This document shows positions 10,111 through 19,541 of a stretch of 64,000 bases of DNA, one piece after another. The notes beneath the pieces are model-generated. The model saw only the letters and a list, made by a program, of their open reading frames with translations, was not told where the DNA came from and made no database searches. The stretch is from Actinokineospora sp. NBRC 105648 (GTDB taxonomy: Bacteria; Actinomycetota; Actinomycetes; Mycobacteriales; Pseudonocardiaceae), in the NCBI RefSeq assembly GCF_030269645.1, contig NZ_BSTR01000030.1:28799-92798 (forward strand), read 5' to 3'. A program made the translations under genes and the position numbers. The number at the start of each line of letters is the position of its first letter. The stretch's first letter is position 1.

Positions 10111-10177
10111 GTGCCCTCCTAGCACAGGGCGTGCCGCAGCCGATCCGGCTGGGACTGCACCCGTTACCCATCACGCC

Positions 10178-10193
10178 CCCAACGACCGTTGGG
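10178..10193. promoter_or_regulatory. palindrome upstream of oppA
   Basis: CCCAACG-AC-CGTTGGG, a perfect 7-bp inverted repeat with a 2-bp spacer about 70 bp upstream of the oppA start. It has the size and placement of a repressor or activator site for the opp operon; the regulator is unknown. Confidence 0.4.
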
Positions 10194-10350
10194 TGGCGCA
10201 CTAGGTGGGCACGCTAGGAACGAAGCGGCGTCCCGGTCACCTCTGACAGGTCGATCGTGACCAAAGGGTGACAAGCAGGCAGCCACAAGCAACGCGACTG
10301 TTACCAGCAGGTACTCGACGGTGATGATCGCTAACGGAGAGTGATCCAGC

Positions 10351-12039
10351 TCACCCGGCCATCCGCCGCCACTGGGTGGCCCCGGCGAACGGCCCCGCCC
10401 ACGGCGGCCCGACGGACACACCGGACATCTCGCGCCGCACCACCAGGGTGTCGGCCTCCTGGTAGAGCGGGATCGCCACCGCCTTGCCCCACAGCGCGGG
10501 CTCGACCGAGGTCAGCGCGTCGGCGAACGCGGACTGCCCGGTGAGCGCGGCGTCGATCGACTGCTGGACCGACTGGTCGCAGAACCCCAGCGGGTTGGCC
10601 GCGGTGGTGACCGCCCCGTCGGTGGTCTCCTGGGCGCAGCCGAAGCGACTGGCCAGCACCGTGGCCGGGTCGCCCGCGGCGGGCTCGGGGGCGACCACCA
10701 GGTCGATCTGCTCGGCCGGGGCGGCGGCGTCGGGCGGGCGGGGCGCGAGCAGCGAGGTGAACAGCTCGTCGGCGGCCGGGGTGAGCAGGCGCGACTGCAC
10801 GCCCCCCGCGGAGAGCTGGCGCTGCAGCTCGCGGGCCATCTCGAGGTAGGCGGTGCGGCCCGCGGGGGCGGCGATGACGAGGTTGAGCGGGACGTCGGCG
10901 AGCTGCCAGCTGCCGTTGGGCCGGGTGTAGCCGGCCTGGGTGAGCAGGTTCTCGGCGAGCGGCAGGTTCGGCGTGACGCCCGAGGGCGCGGACGGCGCGT
11001 ACCCCGGCGCGCTCGGCGCCAGGACCTGCGCGTTGGCGGGCAGCGTCGCGCCGGGACCGCCGCCGGTACCCGCCTTGACCAGCGAGTCCCGGTCGACCAG
11101 GGCCGCGACCGCGGAGCGGATGCGCGGGTCGGTCATCGCGGTGCCGACCGGGCGCAGCAGGACGGTGGCCACGGTGGGGCGCGGCACGGTCTTGGTGGTG
11201 GTCGTCTGCCCGAGCGCGGTCAGGGCGGTGAGACCGGTCGAGTCGGGCGCGGTGAGCGCGAGCTGGTTGTGGCCGGAGCGCAGGGCACCGGCGATGCCGT
11301 CGGCGTCGCCGCGGCGCAGGATGATCCGGTCCAGCGGGACGGGGGCGGCCCAGTAGCGGTCGTTGCGCTCCAGGACGACCTCGCCGCGGTCGCGGTCGAG
11401 CCCCTTGACCGAGAACGGGCCGCCGGTGACCGGGAAGGTCTCCTTCAGGACGCTGGCCCAGCCGCCGGGGATGTCCTTGAGCAGGTGCGCGGGCAGCAGG
11501 TCGGCGAACAGCGAGCGCCACCCGGGGTAGGGCTTGCTGAAGTTCACCTCGACGACCCGGCCCGCCTCGCGGGCGGAGATCTTGGAGATCAGCCGGTAGC
11601 CGGGGCCGTCGAGGACGCCGGGCTCCTGGCGCAGCTGCTCCCAGAGGTAGACGAAGTCCTCGGCGGCGATGGGGGCGCCGTCGGACCAGGACGCCTCGGG
11701 GCGGATCCGGTAGGTGACGGTGTAGGGCTCGGCGTTGGTGACCTCGGCGGAGACCATCAGGGTGCGGTCGAGCGCGGGGGTGCCGTCGGGCGCGGGCCGG
11801 AAGACCGAGGGCAGCAGGACCTCGGCGAGCGCGGTGGTGATGGTCGACTGGTCGGCGAGCTTGTGCGGGTTGTAGCCGCCCAGGACGCTGTCCACGCCGA
11901 CGACGGCCTCACCGAGGTCCATCGGGCGGGTGGACTCGGTCCGGGCGACCTCCGTGGTCACCAGGGGTGGCGGCGGGGCGTTGGTGCAGCCGGTGAGGAC
12001 GGCGACCGCGAGTAGGGCGCATCCCAGCCTTGCCTTCAC
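10351..12039 (-). CDS. LpqW-like substrate-binding-family lipoprotein
   Basis: A 562-residue exported lipoprotein of the SBP_bac_5 superfamily. Signal peptide with lipobox LTGC at about residue 17, then a Pro-rich linker. 'YRIRPEASWSDGAPIAAEDF' is the family-5 signature. It is not part of the opp operon: it lies upstream with its own terminator region. The neighbourhood typA-this gene-mshB matches typA-lpqW-mshB in mycobacteria (from memory), where LpqW influences lipomannan/phosphatidylinositol mannoside synthesis rather than transport. I infer an LpqW-like role; a real peptide-binding protein is the alternative. The GTG start at 12039 has GGGGAGG upstream. Confidence 0.82.
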   Translation of the reverse strand: MKARLGCALLAVAVLTGCTNAPPPPLVTTEVARTESTRPMDLGEAVVGVDSVLGGYNPHKLADQSTITTALAEVLLPSVFRPAPDGTPALDRTLMVSAEVTNAEPYTVTYRIRPEASWSDGAPIAAEDFVYLWEQLRQEPGVLDGPGYRLISKISAREAGRVVEVNFSKPYPGWRSLFADLLPAHLLKDIPGGWASVLKETFPVTGGPFSVKGLDRDRGEVVLERNDRYWAAPVPLDRIILRRGDADGIAGALRSGHNQLALTAPDSTGLTALTALGQTTTTKTVPRPTVATVLLRPVGTAMTDPRIRSAVAALVDRDSLVKAGTGGGPGATLPANAQVLAPSAPGYAPSAPSGVTPNLPLAENLLTQAGYTRPNGSWQLADVPLNLVIAAPAGRTAYLEMARELQRQLSAGGVQSRLLTPAADELFTSLLAPRPPDAAAPAEQIDLVVAPEPAAGDPATVLASRFGCAQETTDGAVTTAANPLGFCDQSVQQSIDAALTGQSAFADALTSVEPALWGKAVAIPLYQEADTLVVRREMSGVSVGPPWAGPFAGATQWRRMAG

Positions 12040-12118
12040 GCACACCTCCCCAGGCGATTCGGTTGGCACATGCTGTCAGAGCGGGCGGCACTGGTTTGAC
12101 ACACCCAACCGCATGACG

Positions 12119-12154
12119 CACGGGCCGTACCGAAGGTTCCGGACACGGCCCGTG
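12119..12154 (-). terminator. hairpin downstream of the 69-residue gene
   Basis: A perfect 10-bp inverted repeat CACGGGCCGT / ACGGCCCGTG (12119-12128 and 12145-12154) with a 16-nt loop, directly after the stop at 12172 on the minus strand. A likely terminator upstream of the LpqW-like gene. Confidence 0.6.
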
Positions 12155-12171
12155 TGATCCTGCTCCCCCGT

Positions 12172-12381
12172 TCAGGGGTGGGTGGCGAGCTCGGCTTGGC
12201 AGAGCTCGACGAACTCGGTGAGGGCCTCGCGGGAGAAGAGCATGGTGAGGAGGTCGTGGGCACCGGCCCCGTCGAAGAACACCTCGAGGTCCGCGCTGTC
12301 GTCGTCTACCTTCCGAACGCGCACGGACGCCCCATCGCGGACGTTCACCCATGCTCCGACCTGCAGATTGTCACTGGCCAT
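12172..12381 (-). CDS. small conserved hypothetical protein (69 aa)
   Basis: A 69-residue acidic protein starting at ATG 12381 with GGGAG just upstream. A beta-rich 'GAWVNVRDGASVRVRKV' segment is followed by a helix, 'SREALTEFVELCQAEL'. No domain is recognised. It is divergent from the HTH gene at 12570 and shares its control region. A similar small gene divergent from an HTH/DUF5753 gene lies at 63313, so such small genes may be linked to these regulators; this is inference. Confidence 0.62.
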   Translation of the reverse strand: MASDNLQVGAWVNVRDGASVRVRKVDDDSADLEVFFDGAGAHDLLTMLFSREALTEFVELCQAELATHP

Positions 12382-12474
12382 GGTTCGCTCCCAACCCTTG
12401 TCAAGCCCCTGTGGACAACTTCGCGCACCCAACCCCACCCAGTGACTAATCTGTCACCGCAAGCAAGAATGAAT

Positions 12475-12514
12475 GGGTACCTGTAGGTCATAGATTCTGA
12501 CTTACATGTATCCC
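12475..12514. promoter_or_regulatory. imperfect inverted repeat upstream of the HTH gene
   Basis: GGGTACCTGTAGGTCA (12475-12490) and TGACTTACATGTATCCC (12498-12514) form an imperfect inverted repeat with a 7-bp spacer, in an AT-richer stretch between the divergent genes. It also contains a -10-like TAGATT. Probable operator and promoter of the HTH regulator, possibly autoregulatory. Confidence 0.5.
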
Positions 12515-12569
12515 TGCCGAGTAGTCCCCCGATCGAGGGAACTCGGCTGAACTCAGGAGGCGAGCGCGC

Positions 12570-13445
12570 ATGGGCAAGGGCGTGGCGACCATGCCGCGGG
12601 TGTTCCTCGGGGAGGCCCTGCGGCAGCTGCGGGCGGACTCCGGGCACTCCCTGGAGGTGGTGGCGGCCCACATCGGCAAGTCCAGACAGCGGGTGATGAC
12701 CCTGCTGGAGGGCCGGGCCACGCTCACCGCCGAGGAGCTGACCTCGGTGGCGACCTTCCTGGGCGCGGGCGGCGAGCGCCTGCGCGAGCTCGAGGCACTG
12801 GGCGCCGAGGCCCGCAAACCACCGACCGGCGACCCCTACACCGACCTCGGCCCGGAGTCCTGGCGCCGCGTCGCCTACCTGGAAGCCAAGGCCACCACCA
12901 TCCAGTCGTACGAGAACGGCGTCTTCCCCGCGCTCATCCAGAGCGCGGACTACGCGGAGGCCCTGATCAAGGCCACCGAGGGCATCTGGCAGGACCCACT
13001 CGACGATCACGTCCGGACTAACCGGGCCGCGTTCCGACTCAGCAGGCAGAGCCACGTCTACGAGTCGGCGGAGCACAAGACGGTGCGCCTGTTCTTCACC
13101 GAGGACACCTTCAACGCGCCGGTCGGCACGCGGCGGGTCATGTGGACCCAGTGCCTGCACATGCTCGATCTAGCCAACCGGTTCGCCCACCTTGAGGTCA
13201 GGATCGTGCCAACACCCACGTGGGACAACCCTGCGCAGAATGGCGCGCTCGCGTTGTTCGGTTTTGGCGAACTGATCCGGCCGATCGGCTTCCTGCCGGT
13301 GCTCTACGGCCCCTCGACCTACCTCGACACGCCAGAAGACACCGCTCGGATGGCCCGCGCCTTCGATCGACTCAGCAACCTCGCTCTGCCTCAAGATGAA
13401 TCTCTGGCGATGATCGCCGCACGACTGGAAGGGTTCGGCACATGA
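12570..13445 (+). CDS. helix-turn-helix regulator with DUF5753 domain
   Basis: A 291-residue protein. N-terminal XRE-type HTH at about residues 12-60 ('LRQLRADSGHSLEVVAAHIG'); the DUF5753 sensor-like domain occupies about residues 95-285 ('WRRVAYLEAKATTIQSYENG', 'ALIQSADYAEAL', 'FLPVLYGPSTYLDT'). These regulators, with a DUF397 partner, are abundant in filamentous actinomycetes and linked to development and antibiotic control (the BldB/WhiJ-type system). ATG 12570 has AGGAGG seven bases upstream. The stop overlaps the DUF397 start by ATGA. Confidence 0.9.
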   Translation: MGKGVATMPRVFLGEALRQLRADSGHSLEVVAAHIGKSRQRVMTLLEGRATLTAEELTSVATFLGAGGERLRELEALGAEARKPPTGDPYTDLGPESWRRVAYLEAKATTIQSYENGVFPALIQSADYAEALIKATEGIWQDPLDDHVRTNRAAFRLSRQSHVYESAEHKTVRLFFTEDTFNAPVGTRRVMWTQCLHMLDLANRFAHLEVRIVPTPTWDNPAQNGALALFGFGELIRPIGFLPVLYGPSTYLDTPEDTARMARAFDRLSNLALPQDESLAMIAARLEGFGT

Positions 13446-13735
13446 CAAGGGGTCCCCGGGATACCGGCTGGTTCAAGAGCAGTTTCAGTGGCGGGGCCAA
13501 CGACAACTGCGTTGAGGTGCGCTGGACCAAGAGCACCTTCAGCGGTGCCGCCAACGACAACTGCGTTGAGGTTGGGTGGGTCAAGAGCAGCTTCAGTGGT
13601 GCCGCCAATGACGACTGCGTTGAGGTGCGCTTCTCCGAGAGCACCATCGCGGTGCGGGACTCCAAGAACCCGGGGCCCCGCTTCTCGGTCTCCCCCACCG
13701 CCTGGTCCCAGCTGATGGCCGCCATCACCCGCTGA
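13442..13735 (+). CDS. DUF397 protein with three repeat units
   Basis: A 97-residue partner of the preceding HTH gene (ATGA overlap). A normal DUF397 protein is about 60-70 residues with one 'W-K-S-S-x-S-G-x-x-N-x-x-C-V-E-V' motif near the N terminus and 'VRDSK...' after it. Here the motif occurs three times in tandem (18 residues each, residues 10-27, 28-45 and 46-63), then 'IAVRDSKNPGP' and an ordinary C terminus. WhiJ-associated small proteins are thought to modulate the DNA-binding partner; extra copies may change that contact (inference). Confidence 0.88.
   Translation: MTRGPRDTGWFKSSFSGGANDNCVEVRWTKSTFSGAANDNCVEVGWVKSSFSGAANDDCVEVRFSESTIAVRDSKNPGPRFSVSPTAWSQLMAAITR
13469..13630 (+). 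repeat. in-frame 54-bp tandem triplication inside the DUF397 gene
   Basis: Three consecutive 54-bp units starting at 13469, 13523 and 13577, each encoding W-x-K-S-S/T-F-S-G-G/A-A-N-D-N/D-C-V-E-V plus one residue. The units are nearly identical, which points to recent duplication. Confidence 0.9.
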
Positions 13736-13762
13736 ACGCCCGCTGGAACACCCCTGCAACAC

Positions 13763-13796
13763 GGATGGGGCACCGGCCGCGGCCGGTGCCCCATCC
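13763..13796. terminator. bidirectional terminator between the DUF397 gene and typA
   Basis: A perfect 34-bp palindrome centred at 13779/13780 (core CACCGGCCGCGGCCGGTG) between convergent genes. It would work in both directions. Confidence 0.8.
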
Positions 13797-13801
13797 ATCA
13801 C

Positions 13802-13852
13802 AGCTCAGTTCAGCTCAAGCCCAGTGCAGCTCGAGCTCAGTTCAGCTCAAGC
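13802..13852. repeat. short direct repeat before the typA stop
   Basis: AGCTCAGTTCAGCTCAAGC occurs at 13802-13820 and again at 13834-13852, itself built from CAGCTCA words. It ends one base before the typA stop codon. Significance unknown. Confidence 0.6.
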
Positions 13853-15772
<1,920 letters not shown>

Positions 15773-15974
15773 GCGCGTGCTCCCGGTTCCTTCTCTGTCG
15801 GTGAGGGCAGCCCGGCGGAGTCGACGCTGTGGGGCGCCCATTGCAGCTCAAGCGCTGCTGATGGCTCGTTCAGGATACCTGGACCCATCGTGTGACCAGC
15901 ACCACGCAGGGTATTCGGCGAGGTTAACCTCCCTAAGTCCAATATTCATCAGCCGGATCGCGGGACGGGGTGGC

Positions 15975-16118
15975 ATGGGCGGCAAGGGGAAGCGGACACC
16001 TGCCGAGGCGGTCCAGCGGCTGATGAAGAAGGGCAAGGTCAAGAAGAAGTGCTGCAAGTCCAAGCCGCTCTGCGGCAAGTGCCCGGTGCTGGCCTTCAAA
16101 CGATTGAAGGCGGCCTGA
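15975..16118 (+). CDS. small basic cysteine-containing protein (47 aa)
   Basis: A 47-residue protein: Gly/Lys-rich N terminus, '[20 protein letters not shown]' and '[10 protein letters not shown]'. The four cysteines (CC...C..C) look like a compact zinc or Fe-S site, and the many lysines suggest nucleic acid binding. I recall similar unnamed short proteins in Pseudonocardiales and relatives but know no function. The start at ATG 15975 follows a weak GGGG ribosome-binding site. It lies between divergent typA and the trp leader. Confidence 0.65.
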   Translation: MGGKGKRTPAEAVQRLMKKGKVKKKCCKSKPLCGKCPVLAFKRLKAA

Positions 16119-16141
16119 CCGGTGCGCTACCGTTCGCCGTG

Positions 16142-16192
16142 ATGCTTACCCGCAACGTCACCCAGTGGTGGGCCGCCGACCGGCGGTCCTGA
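16142..16192 (+). CDS. trp leader peptide upstream of trpS
   Basis: A 16-residue open frame, MLTRNVTQWWAADRRS, with two adjacent Trp codons at 16166-16171 and a stop at 16190-16192. It is followed by mutually exclusive RNA hairpins and then trpS. Trp-rich leader peptides of this form precede trp genes and the inducible trpS gene in streptomycetes. The start codon (ATG 16142, or the overlapping GTG 16139) has a poor ribosome-binding site. Confidence 0.75.
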   Translation: MLTRNVTQWWAADRRS

Positions 16193-16231
16193 CGTAGCGC
16201 GTCCACAGGCCGCCCCACCCCGGGCGGCCTG
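16182..16231 (+). promoter_or_regulatory. transcription attenuator controlling trpS
   Basis: Terminator: CAGGCCGCCC (16206-16215) pairs perfectly with GGGCGGCCTG (16222-16231) around a 6-nt loop. Antiterminator: GGCGGTCCTG (16182-16191) at the end of the leader frame can pair with CAGGCCGCC (16206-16214) with one bulged T. If the ribosome stalls on the two Trp codons, the second pairing forms and trpS is read. This is the classic ribosome-mediated layout, so low charged tRNA-Trp should raise trpS expression. Confidence 0.72.
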
Positions 16232-16277
16232 CACTGTGTCCGGGGACGGCGGCCCCGAACCCAGGAGCACACCAGCG

Positions 16278-17243
16278 ATGACCCGTCTGTCGGCCATCAC
16301 CCCGTCCGGCCACGCCCACATCGGCAACCACCTCGGCGCCATCCGGCGCTGGGCGCGCGAGGGCGGCCCGGGGGACCTGTACTTCGTCAGCGACCTGCAC
16401 GCGATGACGGTCTCCTACAACCCCACCAGACTCCGCAAGCTCTCCCGCGAGCTGCTGGCCGTGCTGGTCGCCGCGGGCATCGCCCCGGACCGTGTGTTCG
16501 TCCAGTCCGACCTCGTACGCGAACTGGGGGCGCTGAGCTGGTTGCTGGAGTGCGCCTGCTCGTTCGGCGAGGCGTCCCGGATGACCCAGTTCAAGCAGAA
16601 GGCCGAGGGCCAGGGCGTGGTCCGGCTCGGGCTGCTGACCTACCCGGTGCTGATGGCGGCGGACATCCTGCTGCAGCGGGCGACCGAGGTGCCGGTCGGC
16701 CACGACCAGACCCAGCACGTGGAACTGGCCAGGAGCCTGGCCCGGCGGTTCAACTCGACCTACGGCGAGGTGTTCGCGGTGCCCCGGGCGGTGGTGGCAC
16801 CGATGGCGTCGCGGGTGATGGACCTTTCGGATCCCTCGCGAAAGATGTCGAAGTCGACTCAAGGGGCGGCCGGGACAGTGTTCGTCTTGGACGATCCGGA
16901 TCTGGTTCGGCGGAAGATCCGGTCGGCGGTGACGGACGGGGATGCCCGGTTGGAATACCGGGTTGCGGAGCAGCCTGGATTGGCGAACCTGTTGGAGATA
17001 TTGGCCGGGTGCACGGGGAAGTCGCCGGTGGAGCTGGCGGAGTCCTTTGATTCTTATGGGGCGGTGAAAGAGGCGGTGGCGGAGGCTTTGATTGAGGAGC
17101 TTCGGCCGTTGCGAGCGCGGGCGCTGTCGTTGCTGGCTGACCCTGCGGAGCTGGACGCTGTTCGTGCTGCTGGGGCCGCGTTGGCGCGGTCTCGGTCTGA
17201 GCACACGTTGGCTTCTGCGCTGCGGATGGCCGGGGTGGGGTGA
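16278..17243 (+). CDS. trpS: tryptophan-tRNA ligase
   Basis: A 321-residue class I synthetase that charges tRNA-Trp. It starts 'MTRLSAITPSGHAHIGNHLG', where HIGN is the HIGH element. The KMSKS loop is exact ('DPSRKMSKST'), and the 'GHDQTQHVELARSLARRFN' helix is typical. The start at ATG 16278 has AGGAG upstream. The upstream Trp leader suggests it belongs to the inducible, indolmycin-tolerant TrpRS1-like class of actinomycetes rather than the housekeeping type; resistance cannot be read from sequence alone. Codon use in the last third is less GC-biased than at the start. Confidence 0.92.
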   Translation: MTRLSAITPSGHAHIGNHLGAIRRWAREGGPGDLYFVSDLHAMTVSYNPTRLRKLSRELLAVLVAAGIAPDRVFVQSDLVRELGALSWLLECACSFGEASRMTQFKQKAEGQGVVRLGLLTYPVLMAADILLQRATEVPVGHDQTQHVELARSLARRFNSTYGEVFAVPRAVVAPMASRVMDLSDPSRKMSKSTQGAAGTVFVLDDPDLVRRKIRSAVTDGDARLEYRVAEQPGLANLLEILAGCTGKSPVELAESFDSYGAVKEAVAEALIEELRPLRARALSLLADPAELDAVRAAGAALARSRSEHTLASALRMAGVG

Positions 17244-17249
17244 GGTGAC

Positions 17250-17321
17250 GTCTTCGGCTTCGGCTTCGTCTTCGGCTTCGGCTTCGTCTTCGGCTTCGGC
17301 TTCGTCTTCGGCTTTGGCTGG
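17250..17321 (+). repeat. 18-bp tandem repeat after trpS
   Basis: Unit GTCTTCGGCTTCGGCTTC is repeated three times exactly (17250, 17268, 17286) and a fourth time with changes. It begins seven bases after the trpS stop and is not part of a gene. Confidence 0.85.
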
Positions 17322-17336
17322 GTTGGGTGGGCGGGG

Positions 17337-17476
17337 CTGGATTGGGTGAACCTGTTTTGTCTGGGACCCCTAAGAAAAGAGGCGCGGTGGGTAGGGCGGG
17401 TGGGAAAGGGATACCCACCGCCGGACTAGGCTAGCGCCTCTTTTCTCCCCAGACAAAACAGGTTCACCCAATCCAG
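17337..17476. repeat. 140-nt nested palindromic element between trpS and the Nudix gene
   Basis: The outer arms are a perfect 29-bp inverted repeat (17337-17365 with 17448-17476, ends CTGGATTGGG/CCCAATCCAG). Inside is a second perfect arm pair of 13 bp (17373-17385 with 17434-17446, AGAAAAGAGGCGC) and an 8-bp pair GGTGGGTA/TACCCACC (17386-17393 with 17412-17419). It lies between convergent genes and could be a bidirectional terminator or a small palindromic mobile element. A similar element is at 37112-37250. Confidence 0.85.
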
Positions 17477-17534
17477 CACTTCCAGCGCTATCTGCACTGC
17501 GACTGCTTTTCTCTTCCTTAACAGCCCTGGCCGT

Positions 17535-18176
17535 TTAGAGAATCCTGCTCAGGTGGGGTAGCAGGATGCGGTCTGCTGGGAGCCACGGGACTGTGGACAG
17601 GGCGTCGTTCTCCAGCCAGCGGGTGGTTCGGTGGTCGTTGGCCTCCGGTTCGCCTGCGGTGAGGGTGGCGGTGTAGGTGCGCAGGACCATGTGGTCGGAG
17701 AGCGGGACGTCCGGACCGACTGGTTCCTTGGCGATGACCGTGCAGCCGAGTTCTTCCTGGCACTCCCTGGCTACCGCGTCCACATCGGACTCCCCCGGTT
17801 CCACCCGGCCGCCGGGGAGTTCCCACAGGCCTGCCGCCTCCGTCGGATAGGCGCGTTCCTGGGCCAGTACCTTGCCGTCCCGGACTATCGCCGCTGCTAC
17901 GACCACTCGGGCCTTGGCGAGTTGGGTCGCGCGCTTGTCGAGGCGTTCCAGGAGTCCTGGTGGGACTGGGCCGGTGCAGGTCACCAGGGTTTCCAGGCCC
18001 TGAGGGGTGGCAGTGATCGTCAGGTCGCCGATGTGCAGACCGTGTTCGTCCGCTGAGGTGACGATGCCCCAGGACGTCTCGTCGCCGATGGCCAGCAGTG
18101 GGCAGGGGGCGTCGACGCCCAGGACAGCGGACTCGACCAGGGCAGCCGTGACGGCGCGTGGTGGGGCGGGGATCAC
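17535..18176 (-). CDS. Nudix (MutT-like) hydrolase
   Basis: A 213-residue protein. The C-terminal half (about residues 88-210) is a Nudix domain with the exact box 'GGRVEPGE...ARECQEELG' (Gx5Ex7REUxEExGU). Length, the 'VVAAAIVRDGKVLAQERAYP' lead-in and 'WELPGG' resemble 8-oxo-dGTP or CTP pyrophosphohydrolases. The N-terminal 85 residues are an unassigned actinobacterial extension. It begins 15 bases after the histidine kinase stop, so it may be the last gene of that operon. Confidence 0.85.
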   Translation of the reverse strand: MIPAPPRAVTAALVESAVLGVDAPCPLLAIGDETSWGIVTSADEHGLHIGDLTITATPQGLETLVTCTGPVPPGLLERLDKRATQLAKARVVVAAAIVRDGKVLAQERAYPTEAAGLWELPGGRVEPGESDVDAVARECQEELGCTVIAKEPVGPDVPLSDHMVLRTYTATLTAGEPEANDHRTTRWLENDALSTVPWLPADRILLPHLSRIL

Positions 18177-18191
18177 GGGGAGGATCCTGCC

Positions 18192-19541
18192 TCAGGTCAG
18201 GCTCGACGGTGTCGCCGTGGTGCGCCAGGCGACCAGGAGGCGGGCGCCGCCCTCGGGGGACTCGCCGACGCGGACCGTGCCGCCCCGGCGGCGGACCACC
18301 TCGGCGACCAGGGCCAGGCCCAGGCCGGTGCCGCCGCTGCTGCGGGCCCGGTCGTCCTGGACCCGGTAGAACCGGTCGAAGACCTTGGCGCGGTGTTCGG
18401 CGGGGATGCCGTCGCCGTCGTCGTCGACCACGAGCCTGCCGACGGTGCCGCCCGCCAGGACCGTGACCGTCACCCGGGTCCTGGTGTGCCGGAAGGCGTT
18501 GCGCAGCAGGTTGTCCAGCACCAAGTCCACTTCGGACGGTGCGGCCAGCACCCAGCACGAGCCCGCCGGGGCGTGCACCACGACCGCCGGGCCGTCGTCG
18601 GGGCAGCGGGCGGCGGCGTCCACGGCGGCGGCGCTGAGGTCGACCGGTTCGGCGGTCGGCAGCTCTCCGGCGTCCGACCTCGCGAGCGTCAGCAGGCCGT
18701 CCACCAGGGCGGACAACCGCTCCGACTCGCGCATGACGTCGGTGAGGACCTCCTGGGCCAGGTCCGGGTCGGGGTGGGCGACGGCGACCTCGGCCTGCAC
18801 CCGGATCGAGGCGACCGGCGAGCGCAGTTCGTGGGCGGCGTCGCCGGTGAACCGGCGCAGCCGGTCGGCGGCCTCGTCGCGGCGGGCCAGCAGGGCGTTG
18901 AGGGCGCCCGCCAGCGAGCGGAGCTCGTCGTGGGACTCCGGCAGCGGCAGGCGCTTGCCCGCGCCGAGTTGGGCGGCGGCGGTGCGCATGCGCTCGACCG
19001 GGCGCAGGGCCGAGCGGACGGCCAGGTAAGTGGCCAGGGCCGCCGCCAGCGCGGCGATGCCCGCCGCGACCAGGAGCCAGCGCAGGGCGTGGCCCTGGGC
19101 GGCGGTGTAACCGGCCAAACCGGTTCCGACGACCACGAGCCGCTGGGAGCCGTCCGGGGCGGTGACCACCGTGCCCTGCCAGCGCGCGGGTGGTGAGTCC
19201 CCGACCCGCAGCACCGGCGTGCCCGCCTTCAGGACCCGCACGTCAGCGGGCGCGAGTTGCGGCGCTAGGCCGCCGTCGACTGGGGCGCCCGCCGTGTCGA
19301 GGACGTGCACCTGGATGTTCGGTGAGCCGGACACGGTCACCACACCCCGGGTGACCTGCGCCGTCGCGGCGGAGAGGGCCGGGCCCAGCTCGTCGTCGGC
19401 GGACTGGACCAGCAGGCCCGCGATCATCCGGCTGCTGAGCAGGGCGATGCCGAGCAGCACCGCGAGCGTCACGGCGGTGGCGATCGTGGTGATCCGGAAG
19501 CGCATCGTGCGCCGCAGCCAGAGGCCGCGCGGTCGGATCAC
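18192..19541 (-). CDS. two-component sensor histidine kinase
   Basis: A 449-residue membrane kinase. Two transmembrane helices (about residues 15-40 and 165-190) flank an extracellular sensor of about 120 residues. Then come HAMP, an H-box 'DAAHELRSPVASI' with the phospho-accepting histidine, an N-box 'DNLLRNAFRHT', 'DDDGDGIP' and 'GGTGLGLALV'. It starts at GTG 19541, overlapping the response-regulator stop (GTGA). ATG 19505 is possible but loses the coupling. The signal is unknown; the divergent exporter suggests envelope or drug stress. Confidence 0.9.
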   Translation of the reverse strand: MIRPRGLWLRRTMRFRITTIATAVTLAVLLGIALLSSRMIAGLLVQSADDELGPALSAATAQVTRGVVTVSGSPNIQVHVLDTAGAPVDGGLAPQLAPADVRVLKAGTPVLRVGDSPPARWQGTVVTAPDGSQRLVVVGTGLAGYTAAQGHALRWLLVAAGIAALAAALATYLAVRSALRPVERMRTAAAQLGAGKRLPLPESHDELRSLAGALNALLARRDEAADRLRRFTGDAAHELRSPVASIRVQAEVAVAHPDPDLAQEVLTDVMRESERLSALVDGLLTLARSDAGELPTAEPVDLSAAAVDAAARCPDDGPAVVVHAPAGSCWVLAAPSEVDLVLDNLLRNAFRHTRTRVTVTVLAGGTVGRLVVDDDGDGIPAEHRAKVFDRFYRVQDDRARSSGGTGLGLALVAEVVRRRGGTVRVGESPEGGARLLVAWRTTATPSSLT

